Shown here: positions 37,864 through 46,397 of the stretch, piece after piece
Numbering within the stretch: position 1 is the stretch's first letter
Layout: every line of letters begins with the position of its first letter
Assembly (NCBI GenBank): GCA_003281645.1
Contig: QCBJ01000002.1
Location: forward strand, 62,001 to 126,000
Source: Prochlorococcus sp. AG-347-G20
GTDB taxonomy: Bacteria > Cyanobacteriota > Cyanobacteriia > PCC-6307 > Cyanobiaceae
Reading direction: 5' to 3'
Length of the DNA stretch: 64,000 nucleotides
Notes under the pieces: model-generated
Told to the model about the DNA's origin: nothing
Seen by the model: the letters and a program-made list of their open reading frames with translations, nothing else
Database searches by the model: none
Program-made: the position numbers and the translations under genes

Positions 37864-38328
37864 TTATATTTTTTCTAGTAGTATTTTTGCAATATCATTT
37901 CTGACAGGTAATATAGATAACCTATTTCCTTTTTTTACGACTAATAACTCATCCTCATTAAATAAAATCTTTAATTCAGGTAAACTTAAAATCTTATCTG
38001 ACTTAGATTTATATTCTACTTTTACACAATCCCATCTCGGATTATCAGGTTTCGATTTTGGATCAAAATATTTTGAATCTTGATCAAATTGAGTAGGATC
38101 AACAATATTTAGATCTATTACCTCCATAAGTCCCACAATACCTGGGGGTTTACAATTTGAATGATAGAAAAAAACTTTATCTCCTTTTTTCATTTTTCGC
38201 ATAAAATTTCGAGCCTGATAATTTCTTATTCCATCCCATAAAGTTACACCGTCATTTTTTAAAGTATCTATGCTGTAAGCATCAGGCTCACTTTTCATTA
38301 GCCAGTAGCTAGGTTCCTGTTGTGGCAT
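37864..38328 (-). CDS. EVE-domain protein
   Basis: SYWLMKSEPDAYSIDTL; WDGIRNYQARNFMRKMKKGDKVFFYHSNCKPPGIVGLMEV. Confidence 0.92.
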   Translation of the reverse strand: MPQQEPSYWLMKSEPDAYSIDTLKNDGVTLWDGIRNYQARNFMRKMKKGDKVFFYHSNCKPPGIVGLMEVIDLNIVDPTQFDQDSKYFDPKSKPDNPRWDCVKVEYKSKSDKILSLPELKILFNEDELLVVKKGNRLSILPVRNDIAKILLEKI

Positions 38329-38425
38329 GGGGTCTCGGGGAAAATTTCAGGTTCGAATGAAGTTAGAATAACTCGTTCAGATATAAATTCATTATCCATT
38401 AAAGTCCTTATTAAGGAAAGTAAGA
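38294..38425. repeat. EVE-5'-end repeat, copy A (intact gene 5' end plus upstream region)
   Basis: TTTTCATTAGCCAGTAGCTAGGTTC...GTTCGAATGAAGTTAGAAT...ATTATCCATTAAAGT; matched at 43.2, 47.1 and (part) 48.25 kb. Confidence 0.65.
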
Positions 38426-38497
38426 ATCTCTAAGAACTAATTATTATCAAATTATCCAATTTATGAGGAACTATCTTTAACTCAATATCTCAGTTTT

Positions 38498-38770
38498 TTA
38501 GTAACAGCTAGTATTTCCAAAATAATCATCACTACAAGATTGGATAAAGGATTCTCCTCCAGCAGTACCCTCAATTGTTTTATTACCAAAATAATCAGTA
38601 TGAGGCGTTATTTCAAAATCTTCATCATTATTTGATCCATAACAAGTCTCAATTCCAAAGTAATCAGTACTGCATGTTGTAGATGTATAGTCAGCCTTTG
38701 CAGGTAAATCAAATGAAATAATTGCACCAAATGAAATAAGACTTACAGCAAAAAAATTAGAAATTTCCAT
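38498..38770 (-). CDS. small secreted protein with repeated DYFG motifs
   Basis: N-terminal hydrophobic segment; TDYFGIETCY, TDYFGNKTIE, DDYFGNTSCY. Confidence 0.6.
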   Translation of the reverse strand: MEISNFFAVSLISFGAIISFDLPAKADYTSTTCSTDYFGIETCYGSNNDEDFEITPHTDYFGNKTIEGTAGGESFIQSCSDDYFGNTSCY

Positions 38771-38881
38771 TCAACTCATAAGATAAATAATTTAATAATC
38801 ATAGTTATTAAATTTAAATTGAACAATTTGTAATTAAATATTATTTTTAAATTTCTCTCCATACATTGTAATCCCATTTAG

Positions 38882-39214
38882 TCATACTTTTTCTCCATAC
38901 TTTTTGAGTTTATCTGCTTTTTTATAATCCTCATCAGCACCTTCATTATCACCTAATTTACCCTTTGAATCTGCACGCAATCGATAAGCAAAAACATTAT
39001 TAGGGTCAATTTCTATTGCCTTTGTATAATCTTCAATCGCGTCGGCATAATTTTCTTTTCCTTTAAAAGTCCCGCGACTTATATAAAATCGGGCATCATG
39101 AGGTTCAATTTCTATTGCCTCATTTAAACAAATTATTGCATTATTAATATTGCCTTTTTTAGCCTCTTCCATTGCAAGTGTCATTAGTTCAGATATAGTT
39201 TTTGGTTCATTCAT
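38882..39214 (-). CDS. TPR-repeat protein
   Basis: NAIICLNEAIEIEPHDARFYISRGTFKGKENYADAIEDYTKAIEIDPNNVFAYRLRADSK. Confidence 0.85.
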   Translation of the reverse strand: MNEPKTISELMTLAMEEAKKGNINNAIICLNEAIEIEPHDARFYISRGTFKGKENYADAIEDYTKAIEIDPNNVFAYRLRADSKGKLGDNEGADEDYKKADKLKKYGEKV

Positions 39215-39406
39215 AAATCAATGATATATAGAATTTCTTACAAAATATTTTTCAAATATTATTCTTTAAAAAAATGACAAAATTTATAACCTGACTAAGA
39301 TTTATTAAAGTATTTATTTTAAAAGTGTTTTTTAAGTGATCTAATTACTCATGTAGATAGGCTTACGAAAAAGAACAATAAAATTAAAAAGTTTTAAGAT
39401 ATTTTT

Positions 39407-40285
39407 ATGTTTCCTAAAATCCAACAGAAAATCAATAAAGGAGAATATAAAAGTTGTATAAATCATATTGATAACCTAATTAAACAAGAGGCAAATAAAG
39501 AAGAAGATAAAGATTACTTATATTTTTTGAGAGGAATGTGTTATTACAAGCTACAAAATTATAAACAAGCATCGATTGATCTAGAAAAGGCAGAAGCAAC
39601 AGGAGATCAAAGAGCTTTTTACTTTAGAGCACAATGCTATAGGCGTACCTTCAATTTTGCAGAAGCCTTACCTTTGCTTTCTATTGCCTCTGTCTCCACA
39701 CCAATGCAGCCAGATATTGAAAGTGGAGGTTTTGCAAAAATAACATGTTTCCCATTTAAAACTAAACAGGAAATTAAAATTGATCAAGCAGCATGTTTTG
39801 AGATTGTGGGACTTTTTTCTTCTGCTGATAAATGCTATCAATATATATTAGATTCGGATCTAGAAACTCAAAGTTCTCATAGATGTAAAGCATTAGCATA
39901 TAAGCAATTTGGTGATTTAGAGAATGCAATTAAAGAGTTTTCAAAAGCGATTAACTTAGAAGAAAAAGCATTTCTTTATTATGAAAGAAGCTTTTGTTTT
40001 TATAATGAATATCGTAATTCTGGGACTAAAATGGATTCCGCAATAAAGGATATAAATAAGGCTATTAAACTTTCTAAGACAAATAAAAATTTATTTAAAT
40101 ATTATTTATCAAGAGGTGTTATGAAAAGAGAAAAAGGTGATAATCTTGGTTATGTATTAGACTTTCTATTAGGTTTCTTAAAAGAACCTAAATTTGCAAT
40201 ATTGAGAATTTATATATTTATTGAAAATTATGGTTTTAAAAAAAGTTTGGGTGTATTGAAACAGGTTTTTATTAAAGATAACTGA
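39407..40285 (+). CDS. TPR-repeat protein
   Basis: FLRGMCYYKLQNYKQASIDLEKAEATGDQRAFYFRAQCY; FGDLENAIKEFSKAINLEEKAFLYYERSF. Confidence 0.82.
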   Translation: MFPKIQQKINKGEYKSCINHIDNLIKQEANKEEDKDYLYFLRGMCYYKLQNYKQASIDLEKAEATGDQRAFYFRAQCYRRTFNFAEALPLLSIASVSTPMQPDIESGGFAKITCFPFKTKQEIKIDQAACFEIVGLFSSADKCYQYILDSDLETQSSHRCKALAYKQFGDLENAIKEFSKAINLEEKAFLYYERSFCFYNEYRNSGTKMDSAIKDINKAIKLSKTNKNLFKYYLSRGVMKREKGDNLGYVLDFLLGFLKEPKFAILRIYIFIENYGFKKSLGVLKQVFIKDN

Positions 40286-40312
40286 ATCTACTAATACTAG
40301 AATGTTTACTTT

Positions 40313-40410
40313 TATGCAGCTAAATTTCTATATCTAATATATTGCGGTTCAAAAAGTAATTCAAGAGTTTCTACTGGACCATTCCTATATTTGGTGACTA
40401 TTATAAATTT
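40313..40410 (-). pseudogene. remnant of a second DnaB-like gene 3' end
   Basis: Reads FEPQYIRYRNLAA*; closely matches 40670-40765 (estimated by eye at above 80% over ~90 nt). Confidence 0.75.
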
Positions 40411-40438
40411 CCAATTAATATCCTATATATTACTGTTG

Positions 40439-40639
40439 TCATTTCTCTTTTATTTTCTTAAGTATTTTGTATTCCTTGTAGAGCAAACTTATAATCCAAA
40501 CATCCTTGGTTGATCTTGGACCTTCCATTAGGATTCTTACTTCTTCAGGTTTAAGTGCCCCCATCATCCCCAAGAATTCTTTCTGCCAAGATTCATTCCA
40601 TTCAGGTCTAGGTCTCATACTTTCCATAAATTCCTTCAA
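40439..40639 (-). CDS. small hypothetical, WQK-FL...K-EYK-LKKI family (paralog at 50933-51115)
   Basis: ESWQKEFLGMMGALKPEEVRILMEGPRSTKDVWIISLLYKEYKILKKI. Confidence 0.65.
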   Translation of the reverse strand: MKEFMESMRPRPEWNESWQKEFLGMMGALKPEEVRILMEGPRSTKDVWIISLLYKEYKILKKIKEK

Positions 40640-40669
40640 AAGTCAAAACATAATAAAAGTCTAGTTAAG

Positions 40670-41629
40670 TTAAGCAGCAAGATTTCTATATCTTGTGAAT
40701 TGTGGTTCAAAAAGTAATTTAACAGTTCCTACAGGACCATTCCTATGTTTGGTAACTATTAATTCTGCTATGCCACGTTCTTCAGTTTCTGGATGATAAA
40801 ACTCATCTCTATAAAGCATAATTACGACATCTGCATGTGCTTCTAGTCCTTGTGTCTCTCTTAAATCAGATAACATTGGACGACAGTTTTCTCTCTTTTC
40901 AATATCTCTAGAAAGTTGTGACATAAGCACTACAGGTACATCCAATGCTTTTGCCATTTCTTTAAGATCAAGGACAATTTTGGATAACTCTTTATCTCTA
41001 GACTCTTTATTTGGACCATCCATCATTTGTATGTAATCAACTACTACTAATCCAAGTTTTCCTAGCCCTTCCTTTTCTTTAATTTTCTTACTTTTTGAAA
41101 GCATCTCTTTTACTTTGATAGAACCTTTATCACAAACAAATACAGGTACTTCTCCAATGTCTTCTATCTCAGAACCAAGTAGTCCCCATTCATCTTGTTG
41201 TAATCTTCCAGTTCTCAATCTCCCTGATTCGATACCAAGTTCCATTGAAAGAAATCTATAACTCAATTGCTCCTTACTTTGTTCCAAACTGAAATAACAA
41301 ACTGGTTGTTTATTTGTTTTGGCAACATTTTTTGCAAGGTTCATAGCAAAAGAAGTTTTACCCATCGAAGGTCTGCCCGCTACAACAACTAATGAACCTC
41401 TTTGAAGACCTTGAGTCATTGCATCTAAATCATGAAAACTTACAGGTACACCTGTTGAATATTTGCCATATGAACTTTTTTCTATATTTTCAAAAGTCTT
41501 GGGCATTATGCTCGCTAAATTTTTCATATCCTCAGAATCTTTTCTTATCTGATTTCCTTTAAGTTTTAATTGTTTTTCTTTTGAATTACTCATCCTAAAT
41601 TTTCGATGGAACCTCATATAAGCAAACAT
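40670..41629 (-). CDS. DnaB-like replicative helicase/RecA-fold ATPase lacking the DnaB N-terminal domain
   Basis: LVVVAGRPSMGKTSFAMNLAKNVA; VVVDYIQMM; VVLMSQLSRDIEKRENCRPMLSDLRETQGLEAHADVVIMLYRDEFY; EPQFTRYRNLAA. Confidence 0.88.
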   Translation of the reverse strand: MFAYMRFHRKFRMSNSKEKQLKLKGNQIRKDSEDMKNLASIMPKTFENIEKSSYGKYSTGVPVSFHDLDAMTQGLQRGSLVVVAGRPSMGKTSFAMNLAKNVAKTNKQPVCYFSLEQSKEQLSYRFLSMELGIESGRLRTGRLQQDEWGLLGSEIEDIGEVPVFVCDKGSIKVKEMLSKSKKIKEKEGLGKLGLVVVDYIQMMDGPNKESRDKELSKIVLDLKEMAKALDVPVVLMSQLSRDIEKRENCRPMLSDLRETQGLEAHADVVIMLYRDEFYHPETEERGIAELIVTKHRNGPVGTVKLLFEPQFTRYRNLAA

Positions 41630-41660
41630 AAAAAAGAATGCAAAGTTTCTTTGAGAAACT

Positions 41661-41918
41661 TTATAAATGCGATATCAAATTAATTTTTCTTCTTAATTTT
41701 TTAAGTCCAGTTCCCCTTGCTTTTTGAATATCATCCTTGGTTTCATTTAGTAATCTTGCCATTTCAAAATCAGAATGATATCTATTTCCAAATAAACCTA
41801 GATATAAAATAATGACTTTTCTCTCCAAAGGTAAAAAAGAATTTAGAATCTCACAAATAATCTCATAATTTTTTATTTTTTGTTCCCCTTTTCGTAGGGG
41901 TATAACATTATTTTTCAT
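41661..41918 (-). CDS. sigma-70 region-4-like HTH protein (85 aa, region 4 only)
   Basis: LNSFLPLERKVIILYLGLFGNRYHSDFEMARLLNETKDDIQKARGTGLKKLRRKI. Confidence 0.65.
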   Translation of the reverse strand: MKNNVIPLRKGEQKIKNYEIICEILNSFLPLERKVIILYLGLFGNRYHSDFEMARLLNETKDDIQKARGTGLKKLRRKINLISHL

Positions 41919-41960
41919 AGACTTTTTTCTAATTAAACTTTATATCTAAATGTTTGCCAA

Positions 41961-42668
41961 CTAAATTCGATACCATTGGCGTCCATAACATTCAACCCAT
42001 TTTTCACCATCTTCGATTTTTTTAATATTGAGATAAATTTGTTTAATTTCATAACCCATTTTTTGTAGTTCTTGGTAATTGCTTGCATGAAATATATCTT
42101 CAGAGTTTTTGATACTTATACCTTTGAATTCATTTCTGCCGCTTCCTGTTTCACCAAATATCTCATAATAATCAATTTTTTCTTGATCACTATCAATGGT
42201 GATTTTATAGAAATTTTCTTTTTCCTCAAAAAAACAACTAAAAAATTCTAATTTAAATTTTTCAACCATTTCCCCAAAAAAAGAATTAAAAGATTTTATT
42301 TTATATTTATCAACTATCTCGTCAATATACTTTTGTTGAAAATCTAAGGAATAATTATCACCACCTACAATTATGATTTCAAAAAATATATCATATGCCT
42401 CTTCAACATTCTCTTCCCATTGTTCGTAATTTGAATCCATAGACCTTTCATCGCAACCTGGGAAATTAGTACCTATAAATTCTCCTTTAATAGTATCTAT
42501 AAGATCGTCAAAACTACCGTCATTGTATATTTCATGCCAATATTTATCGAAGAAATCAATTTTTTCTTTTTTAGTTTTGCAATTTAAGGAATTCTTAAAA
42601 ATGAATTTTCTTCTATTATTTTCCTCAACTTGTCTTGAAAAATATCCCATAATTTTTTCAACTTTCAA
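41961..42668 (-). CDS. hypothetical protein (235 aa)
   Basis: long ORF, overlaps upstream gene by 11 nt. Confidence 0.6.
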   Translation of the reverse strand: MKVEKIMGYFSRQVEENNRRKFIFKNSLNCKTKKEKIDFFDKYWHEIYNDGSFDDLIDTIKGEFIGTNFPGCDERSMDSNYEQWEENVEEAYDIFFEIIIVGGDNYSLDFQQKYIDEIVDKYKIKSFNSFFGEMVEKFKLEFFSCFFEEKENFYKITIDSDQEKIDYYEIFGETGSGRNEFKGISIKNSEDIFHASNYQELQKMGYEIKQIYLNIKKIEDGEKWVECYGRQWYRI

Positions 42669-43089
42669 TCCATTGATTGTTATCCCATATATAGTTCTTT
42701 GTTTTTTGTTCTAAGTCACTTATCCATAAAGGTCCAAGTTCTAGAGTAGAAGGGTTTATTTTGAACAAAAATTGTTTCTGCCAGGAAACCTTTAGATCAA
42801 TAATTCTCATATTCATTTTTTTTTCTTTGCGACATACAACATTTAAGTAATCAAATAAATTCTTATATTGAACAAACTCTCCAAATTGAGGAGTGAAGTT
42901 AAAAGTTTCACTAAGGTTTTTAATATCCTTACCTATATTTACTTCCCATCTAATTTGAACAATAGCGCCTTTATTTTTATGAAATATCAACTCTTTCTGT
43001 TTAGTATTCAATGTTGAACACGCATAATATCTGACTCCATTTCCATCTGGATTTGTATGATATTCAATATTACGAAAATCTTTTGCCAA
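42658..43089 (-). CDS. hypothetical protein (143 aa)
   Basis: ORF at the head of the minus-strand block 43089-40439. Confidence 0.6.
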   Translation of the reverse strand: MAKDFRNIEYHTNPDGNGVRYYACSTLNTKQKELIFHKNKGAIVQIRWEVNIGKDIKNLSETFNFTPQFGEFVQYKNLFDYLNVVCRKEKKMNMRIIDLKVSWQKQFLFKINPSTLELGPLWISDLEQKTKNYIWDNNQWIES

Positions 43090-43222
43090 GGATTTAAAAA
43101 TTTAAATATATATTAATTTGAGATTTAAAAGAATTCAAATTTTTAATAATTAGATCGATTATCAGTGGCTAAAAGTTCGAATGAGGTTCGAATAGAATTT
43201 TTATTAAAAAATAAAACCCTTG

Positions 43223-43282
43223 CTATGACTGTGAAAATGCATCTTGCTCTTTTTTCATTAGCCAAAACTTTTCTTCAGTCAT
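43223..43282 (-). pseudogene. truncated EVE-gene 5' end (repeat copy B)
   Basis: MTEEKFWLMKKEQDAFSQS* vs intact EVE ...PSYWLMKSEPDAYSI; flanking homology to 43385. Confidence 0.75.
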
Positions 43283-43449
43283 ATCAAAGGAATTGGAGGA
43301 ATTTATCTGCTAGAATTTTGCTAGAATCAGATTTTTTTAATATGTTTATTATCCATCAAAGTCACAATTTAGGAAAGTAATGGGTGGCATGGGGGTGCAT
43401 AGGACCATGCTGCATCGTATATATGATCTGATACATTTCTGTTAAAAGT

Positions 43450-43599
43450 TTACGGGTACAACCTTTCAATAGCTTCTTTCTGTTCTTGCTTTTTTATGTC
43501 TTCAGCATCTAAAACAGGGCACGAGTTTTGATTTAGTGATAAGAGGAAAGTGCTTTTTTTGAATAGTTTGAAAAGTGGTGTAAGTAATAAGTTTTTCAT
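43450..43599 (-). CDS. 49-aa hypothetical, coupled (ATGA) to 43596..43814
   Basis: MKNLLLTPLFKLFKKSTFLLSLNQNSCPVLDAEDIKKQEQKEAIERLYP. Confidence 0.55.
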   Translation of the reverse strand: MKNLLLTPLFKLFKKSTFLLSLNQNSCPVLDAEDIKKQEQKEAIERLYP

Positions 43600-43814
43600 T
43601 TATTCCCAAGTTTCATATCAGAGAAGTCGCTTGCTATTGCATGAAGCATCCCTCCTACAAATGATCTAGGGCAACCAAGTTTGTTAACTAAAACTTCTGA
43701 TTGTTTTTTGATATCTTCCCATGTAGGTCTGATATCCTCATTTATTTGTTTAAGGCTAGGTTTAAATTCTTCTGAATCATTCATATTAAAAGGTATTAAC
43801 TTATTAAAATTCAA
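43596..43814 (-). CDS. small hypothetical, GCP-family (paralog of 48486..48704)
   Basis: PTWEDIKKQSEVLVNKLGCPRSFVGGMLHAIASDFSDM. Confidence 0.65.
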   Translation of the reverse strand: MNFNKLIPFNMNDSEEFKPSLKQINEDIRPTWEDIKKQSEVLVNKLGCPRSFVGGMLHAIASDFSDMKLGNK

Positions 43815-43862
43815 ATGATAGTAAAGAAAATCTCATTCATTTAGATAAATATTCAATAAAAA

Positions 43863-44018
43863 TTACAAAATAAATTCTTTAGAAATTATTCTAAGCTGAT
43901 GTAAATTCAGATTATTTAAATAATTATTTGCAATTAATTTTTCCTCATTAATTTTGAGATCTTTAATCTCAGAAATAATGCTATTAGATATTAAATCAAT
44001 TAAATGTTCTTTATCCAT
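43863..44018 (-). CDS. 51-aa hypothetical
   Basis: MDKEHLIDLISNSIISEIKDLKINEEKLIANNYLNNLNLHQLRIISKEFIL. Confidence 0.4.
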   Translation of the reverse strand: MDKEHLIDLISNSIISEIKDLKINEEKLIANNYLNNLNLHQLRIISKEFIL

Positions 44019-44198
44019 GACTTATATATAAACCCAAAACAAACATTAATTATTTAAAGTCTTCAACTCAACATATAAGTAAAAATACTCAGATAAATAT
44101 AAAACTCATAGGTTTACTAAATCACCTTAGATGATTGGTATAGGGTGCACGCGAATTATCAGCTACTCACACTTGAGCTTTTTATGTAACATAATAAG

Positions 44199-44216
44199 TT
44201 TACATAAAGTAACAAT
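44199..44216 (+). promoter_or_regulatory. HLR1-like direct repeat (RpaB-type)
   Basis: TTTACATA-AA-GTAACAAT vs HLR1 (G/T)TTACA(T/A)(T/A)N2(G/T)TTACA(T/A)(T/A), one mismatch. Confidence 0.4.
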
Positions 44217-44219
44217 TAA

Positions 44220-44414
44220 ATGAAAAGACTTTTTCCTTATATAGCTTTTGCATGTTTAACTGGTTTTACAGCTACGACCGGTTTACCAGTTATAGCAGGC
44301 GGTTGTAGTAGCCACATGAACAAAAAAGCTGAAATCAAATGTGCTGAAGATGATACTGAATGTCAAATTGAAAAAGCTGAAAAGTTTGATTTAAGAGATT
44401 CTCTCAAGTCATAA
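44220..44414 (+). CDS. small secreted hypothetical protein
   Basis: signal-peptide-like N-terminus; four Cys. Confidence 0.6.
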   Translation: MKRLFPYIAFACLTGFTATTGLPVIAGGCSSHMNKKAEIKCAEDDTECQIEKAEKFDLRDSLKS

Positions 44415-44418
44415 AATT

Positions 44419-44523
44419 ATGACTCACATCAGTTTTTTTATGAACTCTGCCCCAAGAGATTTAATCGAGTTCGTATTCTTTGCTGCTGTTGGTTTTACTG
44501 CAGGATTATTGGGATTAATTTAG
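44419..44523 (+). CDS. 34-aa single-TM protein
   Basis: MTHISFFMNSAPRDLIEFVFFAAVGFTAGLLGLI, directly after 44414. Confidence 0.5.
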   Translation: MTHISFFMNSAPRDLIEFVFFAAVGFTAGLLGLI

Positions 44524-44641
44524 TTATAGAAAATTGACCCATTCTTTTTTTCTCCTAACCTTTTCAAGTCTTTCTTTCTTTTATGTGATTGCTTGCTTTT
44601 GGAGAGATTTAATTAATCAAAAGTAAAAAATATTTTTTAAA

Positions 44642-44824
44642 TTACCTTTTATAGATAAATTTTTGTATGTCTTCGAATAGATTAGATTTTGATTTGAAAA
44701 ATCCATTACTTTTTAAATAAGATTTTCCTTTTTCTATATTTTCAATTCTTTTTTCATAAGAATTTTCATCTAAATTTTTTTGCATAAAAAAATAGTCGGG
44801 ACTTTTATTCTGAATACTGCTCAC
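44642..44824 (-). CDS. 60-aa hypothetical
   Basis: ORF only. Confidence 0.35.
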   Translation of the reverse strand: MSSIQNKSPDYFFMQKNLDENSYEKRIENIEKGKSYLKSNGFFKSKSNLFEDIQKFIYKR

Positions 44825-44920
44825 AAAAAAGCGGTTACCTTAAATACAAAATTTAAATTCTTTTTTGAATTGCTTTTCATTCAAACTAAAAATCAAATAA
44901 AAAGTTTCTTTCTTAAATTA

Positions 44921-45058
44921 TTAAGACTCTTTTGATATCTTGTTCTTCATGTCCTCAATATTATTAATTAATTTGTCTAACCATTCTGTATTATCTTCTG
45001 GTTTTAAATATTTAATTTTTGGTTGATTAATTTCAAGAGTCTCAAAATCTCCACTCAT
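44921..45058 (-). CDS. 45-aa microprotein, NTEWLDKLIN family
   Basis: MSGDFETLEINQPKIKYLKPEDNTEWLDKLINNIEDMKNKISKES; paralogs at 54673 and 55583. Confidence 0.65.
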   Translation of the reverse strand: MSGDFETLEINQPKIKYLKPEDNTEWLDKLINNIEDMKNKISKES

Positions 45059-45286
45059 AAATTCTCCTTTGTATATTCGTTTAACTACCTCTTTGTTCTA
45101 ATTGATTTGAACAAAATACTGCGTATCTAATGTGTGCGGTTTGATGAACATATTGGTACGGAAAGAGGTATCTTTTTTTTAGCCATTTAAATCTATTGCT
45201 GACTTAGATTAAAAACATGGTTGTCATGAGTCGGTTGCGTTGCTCCAACTGAAATCAACCATAAACTTTAAATTGCGTTTAATAAA

Positions 45287-45469
45287 ATGACTTACTACAG
45301 TTGCTTTGATCAAAAAGGAAACATAATTGCTCGCTGTCAGACTAAAGAAGATATAAATGTTCTTAAGAAAATGGGCAGACCAATAATGGAAATAAAAGAA
45401 ATGAAAAAAGAGGAATCAGTTGTTTGTTCTTTAACTGGTAGTCCATCCGATTACAACGAAGATTATTAA
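45287..45469 (+). CDS. 60-aa hypothetical
   Basis: MTYYSCFDQKGNIIARCQTKEDINVLKKMGRPIMEIKEMKKEES... Confidence 0.5.
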   Translation: MTYYSCFDQKGNIIARCQTKEDINVLKKMGRPIMEIKEMKKEESVVCSLTGSPSDYNEDY

Positions 45470-45473
45470 GAGT

Positions 45474-45605
45474 ATGACTCAAAGAACACTTCAATTAAAT
45501 CAACATGGAAGATCAGTAGTTCTTTTGTTGGTTGCATTGAATAGCATTTGTACTTTCTTTTCTACCTTTGAAAAAGCATTAACTGATCGTGAAAGAGTGA
45601 GATAA
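45474..45605 (+). CDS. 43-aa hypothetical with hydrophobic segment
   Basis: MTQRTLQLNQHGRSVVLLLVALNSICTFFSTFEKALTDRERVR; terminator follows. Confidence 0.5.
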   Translation: MTQRTLQLNQHGRSVVLLLVALNSICTFFSTFEKALTDRERVR

Positions 45606-45656
45606 AAATATTTAGTTATTTGTGGATTAACAGTAAATCAATAAAATTTAAGACAT

Positions 45657-45687
45657 AAAAAAAGACCCTGTTACAGGTCTTTTTTTA
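45657..45687 (+). terminator. intrinsic terminator
   Basis: AAAAAAAGACCCTGTTACAGGTCTTTTTTT. Confidence 0.8.
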
Positions 45688-46076
45688 ATGGTGACGACAG
45701 AAAGGAGATCTATTTGATAATCAGATTAAGAATTTTCTTAGAAATTAGTTTTGGAAGTAAAAGTGATTACTCACTTCTTCATGCTTTACAAACGACTTAA
45801 TTTTTAAGATAGTTCAGAATTAATCCCGAAAGTTTAATTTCTGATCACTTAACTTACTTTCCGTAAAGGTTAGAAAAGTTAATTTACCTTGGTGTTGCAG
45901 ACCATTGGTTAGTGAAGATCTAATTGGTCAACCTTGGTCGAGTCGATCACCAGAACTGTCGTATAGATAAAATAATCGGTCTCGAATATTTTGCATGAAT
46001 CCTTAAGATTGATTTAATCATGATTAATTAAATCTTTAATCATCAGACCACATCATATCTTAGTAAGCGTTTCAAT

Positions 46077-46336
46077 TTATTCAACTGGAGTTAGTGAATA
46101 ACAAATGTCTTTATAACCATTTTCTTTATCCCACTCTTTCATCTCTGGAGTATTTGTAGCAGCAGCAAATCCTTCTAAATCTTTGACTTCAAGTATCAAG
46201 TGACTTTATGGTCATTTACCTTGATGAGTTCATATTCTTCGACATATTTATGTCCCTCCTTTTCATGGAAATCGGCTACAAATTTATCGAAATCTTAAAA
46301 AGAACAATCAAAAGTAGAAACTATTAAGGTATTCAT
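46077..46336 (-). pseudogene. disrupted gene, DUF3764-like
   Basis: MNTLIVSTFDCSF*DFDKFVADFHEKEGHKYVEEYELIKVNDHKVT* then frame change to LEVKDLEGFAAATNTPEMKEWDKENGYKDICYSLTPVE*. Confidence 0.7.
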
Positions 46337-46352
46337 AAAAAAGATGGTTTTA

Positions 46353-46380
46353 TCCCTCTATGTTAGATCGACTGTCAATC
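46353..46380. repeat. GATCGACTGTCAATC-type repeat, copy 1
   Basis: TCCCTCTATGTTAGATCGACTGTCAATC; related copies at 46981, 51395, 51752, 53705, 54637. Confidence 0.55.
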
Positions 46381-46397
46381 GTATTTAATAGTTATTT

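Noticed and set aside
38341-38370. GGTTCGAAT sequences resembling tRNA T-arms (also at 43175 and 50880)
   Set aside because: No surrounding cloverleaf or acceptor stem could be built; better explained by the 11-bp-period repeat family.
43165-43380. 71-aa plus ORF
   Set aside because: Spans EVE-repeat copy B and its flanks; reading frame arises from repeat sequence.
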